Positions 41,607 through 50,925 of a stretch of 64,000 nt of DNA are shown here, one piece after another; the stretch's first letter is position 1; each line of letters starts with the position of its first letter. A program made the translations under genes and the position numbers. The stretch is taken from NCBI RefSeq assembly GCF_032922745.1, contig NZ_CP136693.1, positions 3,286,001 through 3,350,000 on the forward strand, read 5' to 3'. The stretch comes from Marinobacter salarius. Its GTDB lineage: Bacteria; Pseudomonadota; Gammaproteobacteria; Pseudomonadales; Oleiphilaceae. The notes beneath the pieces are model-generated. The model worked only from the letters and a program-made list of their open reading frames with translations, did no database searches and was not told the DNA's origin.

Positions 41607-44600
41607 TCACGCTTCAGCCAATGCGGCAGCCTCGTCTACATCGACGGATACCAGCCGTGAGCATCCTGGCTCATGCATTGTGACCCCCATCAGTTGGTCG
41701 GCCATTTCCATGGCGATCTTGTTGTGGGTAATGTAGATGAACTGTACCTGTTTTGACATTTCCTTGACCATGTTGGCGTATCGCCCGACGTTGGCATCGT
41801 CCAACGGAGCATCCACCTCGTCCAGCATACAGAACGGGGCCGGATTAAGCTGGAAGATAGAGAACACCAATGCGATGGCCGTCAATGCCTTCTCCCCACC
41901 GGAAAGCAGGTGAATGGTGCTGTTTTTCTTGCCCGGCGGCCGTGCCATGATGGCAACGCCCGTTTCCAGAAGATCCTCCCCCGTAAGCTCAAGGTAAGCA
42001 TTGCCGCCACCGAATACTTTCGGGAACAGCGCCTGGAGCCCCCCGTTGACCTGGTCAAACGTCTCCTTGAAGCGCTGCCGGGTTTCACGATCAATCTTGC
42101 GTATGGCGTTGTCCAGGGTTTCCAGCGCTTCCATCAGGTCTTCATGCTGACTGTCCAGATAAGTCTTGCGCTCGCTCTGAACCTGGTACTCCTCGATGGC
42201 CGCAAGGTTGATGGCACCCAGACGCTGAATCCGGGAGCCGATTTTTTCCAGGTCTTCGGCCCACACTTTCTCGCTGGCATCGTCAGGTAAGGTGGAGAGC
42301 ACTTCCTGCAGGCGTACATCCAGTTCCTCGAGCTGTTCCAGGTGATTGCTGGCGCGAATCTCCAGCGCCTGGGATTCCATTTTCAGCTTCTCGAGGCTCG
42401 CGCGGACGTCCTGGATGGTGTGCTCTATGCGGCTGCGACTTTGCTCCCGATCGCGAACCTCCTGATCAATTTCTTCAAGCGCGTCTCGGGCGGCGCCCAA
42501 CTTCTCCTCTTCAGCCAAACGCCTGTCCAGAAGGCCTTCCAACTGCATTTGTAAGTCTTCGATGGGCTCTTCGGCGTTTTCGCGGCTTTCACGGAGAATG
42601 TCGAGGCGCTCGTCCAGGCGTTCTTTCTGCAGCTGCATTCGGTCAATGGTCTGACGCAAGCCATCACGCTGGCTGTTCAGGGACTGAAGCTGGAGCTGTA
42701 GCTGGTGGGCATGGTCGCGATCGTGCCGAGCCTCCTGACGAAGCCGGTCAAGGTTTTCACGCAGCACGTCCCGACGTTCAAGCAGTCGTTCCTTCTCTTC
42801 ATCACTGTCTTCCGTCGATGCCAGGGCCTGCTGCCACTCCTCCCGGGTTTCCAGCAGTTGCCCCTGCTGCTGCTCAAGATTCATGGACACGTCCGTGAGA
42901 TCGTCACGAATGCGCTGCAGCCTTGCATCAATCTGTTCCGCACGCGCTTTCAGGCCGCTGATCTTGGACGACAGAGTAGCGAGTTGCCGATCGGCATCCG
43001 CCAGCCGGCCCTGGGCATCGTCCCTGGCGGCTTCCGCCCGTTCTGATTGTTCCAGCAATCGGTCAAGATTGTCGGTGGCGACGTCCAGCGAGGCTTCCGC
43101 CTGCTCCAGCTCTCCCGCCAATGCAGTGACTTTCTTCTGTCGCTCGATTACGCCAATCTGGGCCGCATCGGAATCGGGCATCAGCACCCAGTCAGCGGAC
43201 AACCAGGCGCCCTCGGGGGTAATGACGCTTCTGCCCGGCGCCAAACCTTTCTGCCGTTCCAGCGCGTCCTCCATGGACTCCGCGACATCAACAAGCGCCA
43301 GTATGGATGCCATGCCCCCGGCGCCGGATACTTTGCTGCCAAGCCCCTCAGATGGGTTATTAGCGCTGGAATCACTATTCACCAGGGCCAAACCTCGGGG
43401 AGCACCAGCCATGTTGGAGTGCACAGCCCCCAGCCCCGGTACGCTCAGCCCCTGGCTGAAGCGCCCTATTACTTGCTCTACCGCAAATTCCCAGCCATCG
43501 TCGATACGAAGCTGTGTGGCCAGTCGTGGACTGTCGCTGAGGCGGTGTTCGTTGAGCCAGGCCTGCAAGGTGTCGTCCTGGCTGCCCATTTGTTCGCCCA
43601 ACAGGGCCTGCTGGGATTCAAGCGATGCCCTCAGACTCTGGACCTGCTGGCGTGCGTCCGTGGCGGCCTGCTCTGCGTCCCGCTGATGATGACGTGCTTC
43701 CTGGAGTTCGTCCTGGACAACGTTGATTCGCTCCGCGGCTTCTTCCCTCTGCAGCTCCAGGGTTTCCTGCTGTTCCAGCAGGTCGTCCAGTTCCGCCCGA
43801 TCAACCTGTCCTTCAAGCAGATCCTGTTCTTCTCGAAGCCGTTGTTGACGGGTGCGCAGTTGTTCAATGGCATTTTCCTGGGAACGGATACTGGACTGGG
43901 CCAGTTCCGCCTGCCGACGTGCATCCGCCGAACGGGAACTGAAGTCTTCCCAATTGTGCTGCCACTCGCTCATGGCATCCTCGGCACTCTGGAGCTTTTC
44001 TCCGGATTCCTCCGACTTCAGGACCAGCGCCTCCTGCTCCGGCTCCAGCATATCCAGTTCTTCCTGGATACCCGCCAGTTTCTCTTCATCCTGTTCCAGT
44101 TCCCGAGCCAGTTCGCGCTGATTGGCCATGGCCTGGTCCAGTTCCGCTGCCGTCTGGCGGCTGCGCTCTCGTTGGTGCTCAAGGCTCTGCTCAATGCGGG
44201 CGATGTCAGCGCCAGCTTCGTAGTAACGTGCCTGCGCCCGATTGAAATGTTCGTTACGTTCCTGATGGCCGTCCCGCAGGGATTCCAGTGCCGTTTCCAG
44301 GCTGACACGTTCAGACAGCTGCTTCTCGAGCTCGAGCTCGGACTCCCGGATGCGAGTGCGCCAGGTCTGAAGATCAGTGTCCAGGGACTGCCAGCGCAGC
44401 ACCGTCAGCTCGGCCTTTTTCTGGCGCTCTTCCTGCTTGTAGGCCTTGTATTTTTCTGCAGACTGAGCCTGACGCTCAAGGTGTTGCAGCTGCCTGCCCA
44501 GCTCGTCCCTAAGATCCGTCAGGCGTTCCAGGTTCTCCTGAGTCCGGCGGATGCGGCTTTCGGTTTCCTTGCGACGCTCCTTATACTTGGAGATACCCGC

Positions 44601-45101
44601 CGCTTCCTCGATATACACCCGCAACTCTTCCGGCTTGGCCTCAATCAACCGCGAGATCATCCCCTGTTCGATGATGGCGTAGCTCCGGGGACCCAGCCCG
44701 GTCCCGAGGAAAAGGTCAGTAATGTCACGCCGCCGGCATTTGGAGCCGTTCAGGAAGTATTCCGACTGCCCCTCGCGTGACACACGGCGGCGTACCGAGA
44801 TTTCGTTGAAACGCACGAACTCGCCGGGCGCTGAGCCGTCGCTGTTGTCGAACACCAGTTCTATGGAGGCCTGGCCGACGGGTTTGCGCGCACTGGAGCC
44901 ATTGAAGATAACATCCGACATGGACTCGCCACGCAGATACTTGGCAGAACTTTCACCCATCACCCAGCGCACAGCATCGATGATATTGGACTTGCCACAG
45001 CCGTTGGGGCCCACGACCGCCGTCATGTTAGACGGAAACGGCACCGTGGTGGGGTCAACGAACGATTTGAAACCGGATAGTTTGATGGACTTCAGGCGCA
45101 T
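41607..45101 (-). CDS. smc: chromosome segregation ATPase SMC
   Basis: SMC is the motor of the bacterial condensin with ScpA and ScpB, encoded 3-4 kb away in this window. The 1,164-residue protein has Walker A at 31-38 (GPNGCGKS) and a long coiled coil. A hinge lies near 500-650, and a second coiled coil leads to the C-terminal head with LLSGGEKALTAIALVFSIF (signature) and FCMLDEVDAPLDDANVGRY (Walker B). It starts 1 bp after the GntR gene stop, so the two are coupled. A 141-bp gap separates it from zipA. Confidence 0.97.
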   Translation of the reverse strand: MRLKSIKLSGFKSFVDPTTVPFPSNMTAVVGPNGCGKSNIIDAVRWVMGESSAKYLRGESMSDVIFNGSSARKPVGQASIELVFDNSDGSAPGEFVRFNEISVRRRVSREGQSEYFLNGSKCRRRDITDLFLGTGLGPRSYAIIEQGMISRLIEAKPEELRVYIEEAAGISKYKERRKETESRIRRTQENLERLTDLRDELGRQLQHLERQAQSAEKYKAYKQEERQKKAELTVLRWQSLDTDLQTWRTRIRESELELEKQLSERVSLETALESLRDGHQERNEHFNRAQARYYEAGADIARIEQSLEHQRERSRQTAAELDQAMANQRELARELEQDEEKLAGIQEELDMLEPEQEALVLKSEESGEKLQSAEDAMSEWQHNWEDFSSRSADARRQAELAQSSIRSQENAIEQLRTRQQRLREEQDLLEGQVDRAELDDLLEQQETLELQREEAAERINVVQDELQEARHHQRDAEQAATDARQQVQSLRASLESQQALLGEQMGSQDDTLQAWLNEHRLSDSPRLATQLRIDDGWEFAVEQVIGRFSQGLSVPGLGAVHSNMAGAPRGLALVNSDSSANNPSEGLGSKVSGAGGMASILALVDVAESMEDALERQKGLAPGRSVITPEGAWLSADWVLMPDSDAAQIGVIERQKKVTALAGELEQAEASLDVATDNLDRLLEQSERAEAARDDAQGRLADADRQLATLSSKISGLKARAEQIDARLQRIRDDLTDVSMNLEQQQGQLLETREEWQQALASTEDSDEEKERLLERRDVLRENLDRLRQEARHDRDHAHQLQLQLQSLNSQRDGLRQTIDRMQLQKERLDERLDILRESRENAEEPIEDLQMQLEGLLDRRLAEEEKLGAARDALEEIDQEVRDREQSRSRIEHTIQDVRASLEKLKMESQALEIRASNHLEQLEELDVRLQEVLSTLPDDASEKVWAEDLEKIGSRIQRLGAINLAAIEEYQVQSERKTYLDSQHEDLMEALETLDNAIRKIDRETRQRFKETFDQVNGGLQALFPKVFGGGNAYLELTGEDLLETGVAIMARPPGKKNSTIHLLSGGEKALTAIALVFSIFQLNPAPFCMLDEVDAPLDDANVGRYANMVKEMSKQVQFIYITHNKIAMEMADQLMGVTMHEPGCSRLVSVDVDEAAALAEA

Positions 45102-45102
45102 A

Positions 45103-45786
45103 TCAGGCGCTCACCTCTTCCCTGAGAATACTCAGTACCTGTTCACGCTGGTGTTCGCCAAACTCACAGATGGCGGTTTCAAGGCCGGCGGCGTCGTCAC
45201 GCACCGCTGCATCCGCAAGTTGCCGGAAAAAGCGCCCGGTTTCTGCCAGCTCGTCACGAAAGTTTTCCAGGGCCACGAAATAAGTCCGGCTGATGGCGGG
45301 GCGGAAATTTTCCAGGGTTTCCTCGAGGAACGGATTCTCCACCAGCCCATAGGCGTAGCGCATTACCCCGAAACCGGCATCAATCACCTGCTCGGCGGCA
45401 TCTCCGCCGGAGGAATTGAGCGCATCGATGACGGCCTGAAGCTCTCGCACCTGGCCCATCACGCCAGACAGTTCGCTGCCGGACCAGCGTTCCAGCACCT
45501 TACGCCCCAGCATGCACAACAAATCGATGTAGATATCGTAGAGGCTATTGACCAGTTCCGGAGTTAAACGGGAAACCACCGCACCACGGCGAGGAAAAAT
45601 ATCAATCAGATGGCGGCGCTGAAGAATCAACAGTGCCTCGCGCACGGAACCACGACTGACATTCAGTTCCCCGGCAACTTTCAGTTCCTGGATTCGCTCG
45701 CCCGGCCTCAGGTCGCCGGTCACAATGCGCTGCCCCAGGTGCTGGGCTATCTGTTCGGAAAGACTCTCGGGGGCCTGAAACCTCAT
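45103..45786 (-). CDS. GntR-family (FadR/FCD) transcriptional regulator
   Basis: A 227-residue regulator with an N-terminal winged helix (GERIQELKVAGELNVSRGSVREALLILQRRHLI, given here in parts: GERIQELKVAGELNVS and RGSVREALLI). An all-helical FCD-like effector domain follows (about 80-225). FCD proteins usually bind a small organic acid. Its TGA is followed by the smc ATG as TGATATG, so it is probably transcribed and translated with smc, an odd partnership. Its own targets are not visible. Confidence 0.88.
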   Translation of the reverse strand: MRFQAPESLSEQIAQHLGQRIVTGDLRPGERIQELKVAGELNVSRGSVREALLILQRRHLIDIFPRRGAVVSRLTPELVNSLYDIYIDLLCMLGRKVLERWSGSELSGVMGQVRELQAVIDALNSSGGDAAEQVIDAGFGVMRYAYGLVENPFLEETLENFRPAISRTYFVALENFRDELAETGRFFRQLADAAVRDDAAGLETAICEFGEHQREQVLSILREEVSA

Positions 45787-46059
45787 AAAACTTGTCGCTC
45801 ACTCGCTACTGGCAGCAAAGAATAAGCGCAGAAGTTTACCACAGGCACCCGTGAGCCCAATCCCCTTGTCGGACATTTTAACGATCCGGTCATGTCGGCA
45901 AACTTATGCCGGAAACTTGACTCACTCAGCGCCAAGGCTGTCCCACTCCCTGAAAAACTATGAGCATAGATGCCATATACAACTGTTATAGCTTGTTATT
46001 TCTTTTATTGGCTCAATATATGCTGAGTTAAGGAAAAACAACTTAACAGGCAGCTTTGA

Positions 46060-46989
46060 GTGAAACAGATTCCGTCAATCAACAAGTCCGGACCACAGCC
46101 TCAGAAACTCGCAGCCCTGCGACAAGCGCACCGCGACTGGAACGAATCCCCGGATGTGCTGACAAGGCTGACCCGAAGACTGTCCACGACACTCAGCCTG
46201 GAAACGCAACTGGCGATTCTGGCTGACGAGATCGCCAGCGTGGTTCCTTACGACTGTCTGACTTACCGGCACACCATAGCGTCACGGGACTTTGTCTACG
46301 TAACTGGTATGGGCGGTCCCCATCGCTGTGACTATCGACTCAATCTTGAAGGTGGCTTTTACGGCACGCTTTCTCTCAGCCGTCGACAGAAATTCACGGA
46401 ACAGGAACTCGAAGGCATCGAGTTGATGCTTGCGGCCGCCATCTGCCCTGTTCGCAATGCCTGCCAGTTTATTGCCATCGAACAGGCGTCTCTGACGGAT
46501 TGCCTGACAGGTGTTCCCAACAAGCGTGCTATGGTCGAAGCGCTGTCCCGTGCCAGCTGTCTTGGCGACAGGCATGGAGAGCAGCATTCACTGATCCTGT
46601 GCGATCTGGATCATTTCAAACAGGTGAATGACCAATACGGCCATGTCGTGGGGGATCACATACTGAAACTGGCGGCCGCAGAAATTGAAAAGGCCGTCAG
46701 GAATTCCGACAGCGTGTACCGCTTTGGTGGAGAAGAGTTTGCTATCCTGCTGGCCCATACCGACGAGGCAAACGCGCGTGACGTTGGCGACCGTATTCGC
46801 GAATTCATCAACACCATTGTGGTGAACTGCGGGGATACCAATGTCACGGTTACAGCGAGCTGCGGCGTAGCCATGAGACTGGCAGACGAGACCGCCGACC
46901 AGTGGCTCGCCCGCACCGACGAAGCGCTGTACCGGGCGAAAGCCCACGGTCGCAATTGCACACGGGTTTTCGCCGCTATCAGTAACTGA
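46060..46989 (+). CDS. diguanylate cyclase (GGDEF protein)
   Basis: A 309-residue soluble protein starting with GTG. Residues about 30-140 form a GAF-like sensor part (LSLETQLAILADEIASVVPY, then VRNACQFIAIE). Residues about 145-305 form the GGDEF domain with an intact active site GGEEF at 223-227 and an inhibitory I-site RxxD at 214-217. It should make c-di-GMP and be feedback-inhibited by it. There is no membrane helix, so the signal is probably cytoplasmic. The stop is directly next to the rluB stop; the two genes converge. Confidence 0.93.
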   Translation: MKQIPSINKSGPQPQKLAALRQAHRDWNESPDVLTRLTRRLSTTLSLETQLAILADEIASVVPYDCLTYRHTIASRDFVYVTGMGGPHRCDYRLNLEGGFYGTLSLSRRQKFTEQELEGIELMLAAAICPVRNACQFIAIEQASLTDCLTGVPNKRAMVEALSRASCLGDRHGEQHSLILCDLDHFKQVNDQYGHVVGDHILKLAAAEIEKAVRNSDSVYRFGGEEFAILLAHTDEANARDVGDRIREFINTIVVNCGDTNVTVTASCGVAMRLADETADQWLARTDEALYRAKAHGRNCTRVFAAISN

Positions 46990-47964
46990 TCAGCGTTTTC
47001 CAGATTTTGCTGGTGGTTTGCCTGATGATTTCCGGCCCGTCGAAGGGCCAGCACTGTCGACTTGCCATCGCGCGCCACCCGATTTGCGTGGCCCCGTCCC
47101 AGACTGTTTGCGGCGCTTACGATCAAGGGTCTTTTGCTCAGACGGCGTTTTCGCCGGAATCTCCACCGGCTTCAAATCCACGGCTTTGCTCAGCGAATCC
47201 ACGGCCTTCTGGTCCAGCTCTTCCCATTTGCCAACGGTCAGACGGCTTGGCAGGAAAACTGGCCCATAACGCACTCGCTTCAACCGGCTGACCCTCACAC
47301 CCTGAGACTCCCAAAGCCTACGCACTTCTCGGTTACGGCCTTCCAGTAGCGTCACATGGAACCATTGGTTGATCCCCTTGCCTCCGGCCTCGCTGATGTC
47401 CGAAAACTTTGCCATGCCGTCGTCGAGCAGCACCCCTTCAGACAGCCTTTTGATCATCGCTTCATCCACTTCGCCAAAAACCCTGACCGCGTATTCGCGA
47501 TCAATCTGACGCGACGGGTGCATCAAACGGTTGGCAAGCTCGCCATCGGTGGTGAACAGCACCAGACCGGTGGTATTGATGTCCAGTCGCCCAATGGCGA
47601 TCCAGCGGTGATCACGGAGCCGGGGAAGGCTGTCAAATACGGTCGGCCGACCTTCCGGGTCGCGGCGAGTGGTGACTTCGCCTTCCGGCTTGTTGTAAAT
47701 GAGCACCCGCCTGACCACCTCAGCACCGGCTGTTATGTCCAGGCGTTTGCCATCCAGCTCAATGCGATCGTCGACTGTGGCTTTTTGTCCCGGCTCAACG
47801 GGTTTCCCATTGATGTTCAGGCGACCGGCCTCGATCCAGGACTCAACTTCCCGACGCGATCCCACGCCGGCACGGGCCAGTAACTTCTGTATGCGCTCCG
47901 GGCCGGAAACGGTGGTTTCATCCGCCTGCCGTTGTTCGGGTTTCTTGGGGCGATTGGCCGCCAT
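46990..47964 (-). CDS. rluB: 23S rRNA pseudouridine(2605) synthase
   Basis: RluB makes pseudouridine 2605 in 23S rRNA. The 324-residue protein has an N-terminal S4 RNA-binding domain (IQKLLARAGVGSRREVESWI). The catalytic core follows, with Asp in GRLDINTTGLVLFT and later EGRNREVRRLWESQGVRVSR. A basic, Lys/Arg/Ser-rich tail from about 270 is typical of RluB in Pseudomonas relatives. It lies 36 bp after scpB on the same strand, the usual scpA-scpB-rluB order. Confidence 0.93.
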   Translation of the reverse strand: MAANRPKKPEQRQADETTVSGPERIQKLLARAGVGSRREVESWIEAGRLNINGKPVEPGQKATVDDRIELDGKRLDITAGAEVVRRVLIYNKPEGEVTTRRDPEGRPTVFDSLPRLRDHRWIAIGRLDINTTGLVLFTTDGELANRLMHPSRQIDREYAVRVFGEVDEAMIKRLSEGVLLDDGMAKFSDISEAGGKGINQWFHVTLLEGRNREVRRLWESQGVRVSRLKRVRYGPVFLPSRLTVGKWEELDQKAVDSLSKAVDLKPVEIPAKTPSEQKTLDRKRRKQSGTGPRKSGGARWQVDSAGPSTGRKSSGKPPAKSGKR

Positions 47965-48000
47965 GGATCTGTCCTTAACGAGTGGCTGACGCCGATGGCA

Positions 48001-48663
48001 TCAGTGAAGTGTTTGTCCTGGCGCGTTGTCGGGATTGGAGTCTTCCCCATCGCCACCAGTGCTCCGGGCCGGAGATTCGAATTCGATCTCGGCCTGCATG
48101 TTTTTTTCGATTTCCCGACCGATTTCTTCCAGATCCCGGATTTCTGACAAGGGCGGCATCTGATCCAGACCCTCCAGATTGAAATAGTCCAGAAACTGAC
48201 GGGTGGTTGCATACATGGCGGGCCTGCCGGGCACATCGCGGTGCCCCACGACCCTCACCCATTCCCGCTCCAGTAGCGTACGAACAATATTGCTGCTGAC
48301 GGTGACACCCCGAATGTCCTCAATTTCACTACGGGTGATGGGCTGGCGATAGGCAATCAGTGCCAGCGTCTCCAGCAGCGCACGGGAGTACCTTTGGGGC
48401 TTTTCCTCAAACAAGCGCCCTACCCACGGAGCAAATTCTTCCCGCACCTGCAGCCGGTAACCACTGGCTATTTTCTTCAGCTCGAATCCCCGCCCCTGGC
48501 AAGACTGTTCCAGCAAGACCAGCACATGCTCCATTACCTGGCGAGCCGGGCGTTCACCTTCTTCAAATAGATCCCGCAATTGGTCGACCGATAAGGGTTT
48601 GCCGGCTACCAGTAACGCAGCTTCGGTTATCGCCTGTATTTTCCGGAGATGTTCCTCGTTCAT
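48001..48663 (-). CDS. scpB: segregation and condensation protein B
   Basis: ScpB binds the ScpA kleisin as a dimer and is part of the SMC condensin. The 220-residue protein has the two winged-helix domains of the family: AALLVAGKPLSVDQLRDLF at the start and SRALLETLALIAYRQPITRS then RGVTVSSNIVRTLLEREWV. The C-terminal extension (about 175-220) is acidic. Its ATG overlaps the scpA stop by 4 bp, so translation is coupled. Confidence 0.96.
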   Translation of the reverse strand: MNEEHLRKIQAITEAALLVAGKPLSVDQLRDLFEEGERPARQVMEHVLVLLEQSCQGRGFELKKIASGYRLQVREEFAPWVGRLFEEKPQRYSRALLETLALIAYRQPITRSEIEDIRGVTVSSNIVRTLLEREWVRVVGHRDVPGRPAMYATTRQFLDYFNLEGLDQMPPLSEIRDLEEIGREIEKNMQAEIEFESPARSTGGDGEDSNPDNAPGQTLH

Positions 48664-49502
48664 ACCGCTCTCGCCCTGACATGGATCGGGCCCAGCACCT
48701 CGGCCTGGACCACTTCGATCAGTTGCTCCTTGACCAGCTCCAAAGTCGCCAGAAAACTCACCACAACCCCCAATCGTCCCTCCTCCGGCGTAAACAGGCT
48801 TTCGAACGTCACGAACTGGTCATCCCGCAGGACCGACAATATTGACGACATGCGTTCACGGGTGGATAAACGCTCACGCTCCACATGGTGGCTGGTAAAC
48901 AGGTCTGCGCGTTTGAGCACGCCCTGCAGCGCAAACAGAATTTCCCGCAAATCCACGTCGGGATGGGGCTGACTGGAAGGCATCCGGGGCAGCGCAGCAG
49001 AGGCAACAAAATTGTCCCGCTCAAGCCGCGGCATATCGTCGATATCCTCGGCAGCCTGCTTGAAGCGCTCATACTGCTGGAGCCTGCGTATCAGCTCCGC
49101 CCGTGGATCGATATCCTCTTCATCCTCGGATTCCTGCCTCGGCAGCAGCATCCTGGATTTTATCTCCGCCAGCGTCGCCGCCATAACCAGATACTCTGCC
49201 GCCAGTTCGAACCGCATGGCTTCAACGGCGCCAATATAGTCCATGTACTGCTTGGTGATCTCGCTGACATCGATGTTGAGGATGTCCATGTTTTGACGAC
49301 GGATCAGATACAGCAACAAATCCAACGGCCCTTCAAAGGCCTCAAGGAATACCGCCAGGGCATCGGGGGGAATATACAGGTCACGCGGCAGATCAACCAC
49401 CGGCTTACCCGAAACACGGGCAAGTGGCGCCTGCTCAGCGGGCGTCCCAGGTGCCTCAACACCCTCATCCGCCGTCGTACTGCCTGTGGTTTCCTCTGTC
49501 AT
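48660..49502 (-). CDS. scpA: segregation and condensation protein A (kleisin)
   Basis: ScpA is the kleisin that bridges the SMC heads. The 280-residue protein has an N-terminal extension, then the family start FEGPLDLLLYLIRRQNMDIL and ITKQYMDYIGAVEAMRFELA. AEYLVMAATLAEIKSRMLLP follows, and a C-terminal winged helix ends at about 278. It is the first of scpA-scpB-rluB, 29 bp after trpS. Confidence 0.96.
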   Translation of the reverse strand: MTEETTGSTTADEGVEAPGTPAEQAPLARVSGKPVVDLPRDLYIPPDALAVFLEAFEGPLDLLLYLIRRQNMDILNIDVSEITKQYMDYIGAVEAMRFELAAEYLVMAATLAEIKSRMLLPRQESEDEEDIDPRAELIRRLQQYERFKQAAEDIDDMPRLERDNFVASAALPRMPSSQPHPDVDLREILFALQGVLKRADLFTSHHVERERLSTRERMSSILSVLRDDQFVTFESLFTPEEGRLGVVVSFLATLELVKEQLIEVVQAEVLGPIHVRARAV

Positions 49503-49531
49503 GCTCTCTCCAGAGTCGTCAGCGCCAGGGC

Positions 49532-50746
49532 TCAGCGGTAGTTCAGGCCCATGGCTGTACGAACTTCCTCAAGGGTATCCCTCGCTGCATCCCTGGCTTG
49601 CTCGCAGCCCTCTTCAATAATGGCATGAACCAGATCAGGGTTGCCTTCATATTCGCGAGCACGCTCATGCAGAGGGCGCTGCTCTTCAATAATCGAGTCA
49701 ATCAGCGGTTTCTTGCATTCCAGGCAACCAATGCCCGCCGAACGGCAGCCCGTTTGCACCCATTCCTGGGTATCCGCATCGGAATAAACCTGATGAAGCC
49801 CCCAAACTGGACACTTCTCCGGTTCGCCCGGATCGGTGCGACGTACCCGCTGGGGGTCGGTCTGCATGGTACGAATTTTCTGGGCGACGCTGTCAGGCTC
49901 TTCGCGCAAGCCGATGTAGTTGTTGTAAGACTTGGACATTTTCTGGCCGTCCAGTCCCGGCATCTTCGATTCCGGTGTCAGCAGGGGCTGGGGTTCAGGA
50001 AGGATCACCTTGCCACCACCTTCGATATAGCCGTACAGCCGCTCACGGTCGCCCAGGGAGATGTTCTGTTGCTCTTTGAGCAATGCTCGCGCCGTTTCCA
50101 GGGCTTCCATATCGCCTTCTTCCTGATAACGCTTCTTCAGGGTGCGATATAGCTTGGCGTTCTTCTTGCCCATCTTGATGATGGCACCCTCTGCCTGCTC
50201 TTCAAATCCCGGCTCACGGCCGTAGATGTGATTGAAGCGGCGAGCGACTTCACGCGTGATTTCCACGTGGGAGACCTGATCCGCACCCACGGGTACACGG
50301 CCGGCCCGATACATCAGAATGTCCGCGCTCTGCAACAGCGGATAGCCGAGAAAGCCGTAGGTAGCCAGGTCTTTCTCGCGAAGTTTTTCCTGCTGATCCT
50401 TGTAGGTAGGTACACGCTCAAGCCAACCCAATGGGGTAATCATCGACAACAGCAGATGAAGCTCCGCGTGTTCCGGCACCTTGGACTGAATGAACATGGT
50501 TGAGGACCCGGGATTGACGCCTGCTGCGAGCCAGTCGATCACCATATCCCAGACGCTATCCTCAATGCCGGTGGGGTCATCATAGTTGGTGGTCAGCGCG
50601 TGCCAGTCGGCAACGAAAAAGAAGCATTCGAATTCATGCTGGAGTTTGACCCAGTTCTTCAGAACACCATGATAATGGCCAAGGTGCAACTTGCCGGTGG
50701 GACGCATGCCGGACAAAATCCGTTGCTGGGAATCGACAGAACTCAA
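49532..50746 (-). CDS. trpS: tryptophanyl-tRNA synthetase
   Basis: TrpS charges tRNA-Trp. The 404-residue protein has the class I signatures TGKLHLGH (17-24, HIGH) and KMSKSYNN (KMSKS). It is longer than the 334-residue E. coli form, as in Pseudomonas-type enzymes, with an insert after KMSKS that carries two Cys (GCLECKKP). The start is TTG at 50746, with AAGGAG 8 bases upstream. An out-of-frame ATG-CTT-TGA overlaps this start and cannot encode the protein. Confidence 0.95.
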   Translation of the reverse strand: MSSVDSQQRILSGMRPTGKLHLGHYHGVLKNWVKLQHEFECFFFVADWHALTTNYDDPTGIEDSVWDMVIDWLAAGVNPGSSTMFIQSKVPEHAELHLLLSMITPLGWLERVPTYKDQQEKLREKDLATYGFLGYPLLQSADILMYRAGRVPVGADQVSHVEITREVARRFNHIYGREPGFEEQAEGAIIKMGKKNAKLYRTLKKRYQEEGDMEALETARALLKEQQNISLGDRERLYGYIEGGGKVILPEPQPLLTPESKMPGLDGQKMSKSYNNYIGLREEPDSVAQKIRTMQTDPQRVRRTDPGEPEKCPVWGLHQVYSDADTQEWVQTGCRSAGIGCLECKKPLIDSIIEEQRPLHERAREYEGNPDLVHAIIEEGCEQARDAARDTLEEVRTAMGLNYR

Positions 50747-50862
50747 AGCATGAACTCCTTTTATTTATAGGGAACAGCCATCATATTGCAGGCTGACCGG
50801 GCATTATAGTCTTATGTGTGGCCCGCGTTAAGAAGGCATTGAAAAACCTGCGCTGTCGCCAG

Positions 50863-50907
50863 AAAACAAAAAGCCCCCGACAGTCCGCATGGCAGACCCG
50901 GGGGCTT
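50863..50907 (-). terminator. Rho-independent terminator of the suc operon
   Basis: On the minus strand AAGCCCCCG (50907-50899) pairs with CGGGGGCTT (50879-50871) around a 19-base loop. A T-rich run follows (TTTTTGTTTT). It begins about 20 bases after the sucD stop. Confidence 0.85.
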
Positions 50908-50925
50908 TCCTTCACCGGCGGTATT

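Noticed and set aside
43047..44780. 577-codon plus-strand open frame opposite smc
   Set aside because: It is a mirror frame of the smc coding region. It has no domain pattern, and the SMC reading on the other strand is unmistakable.
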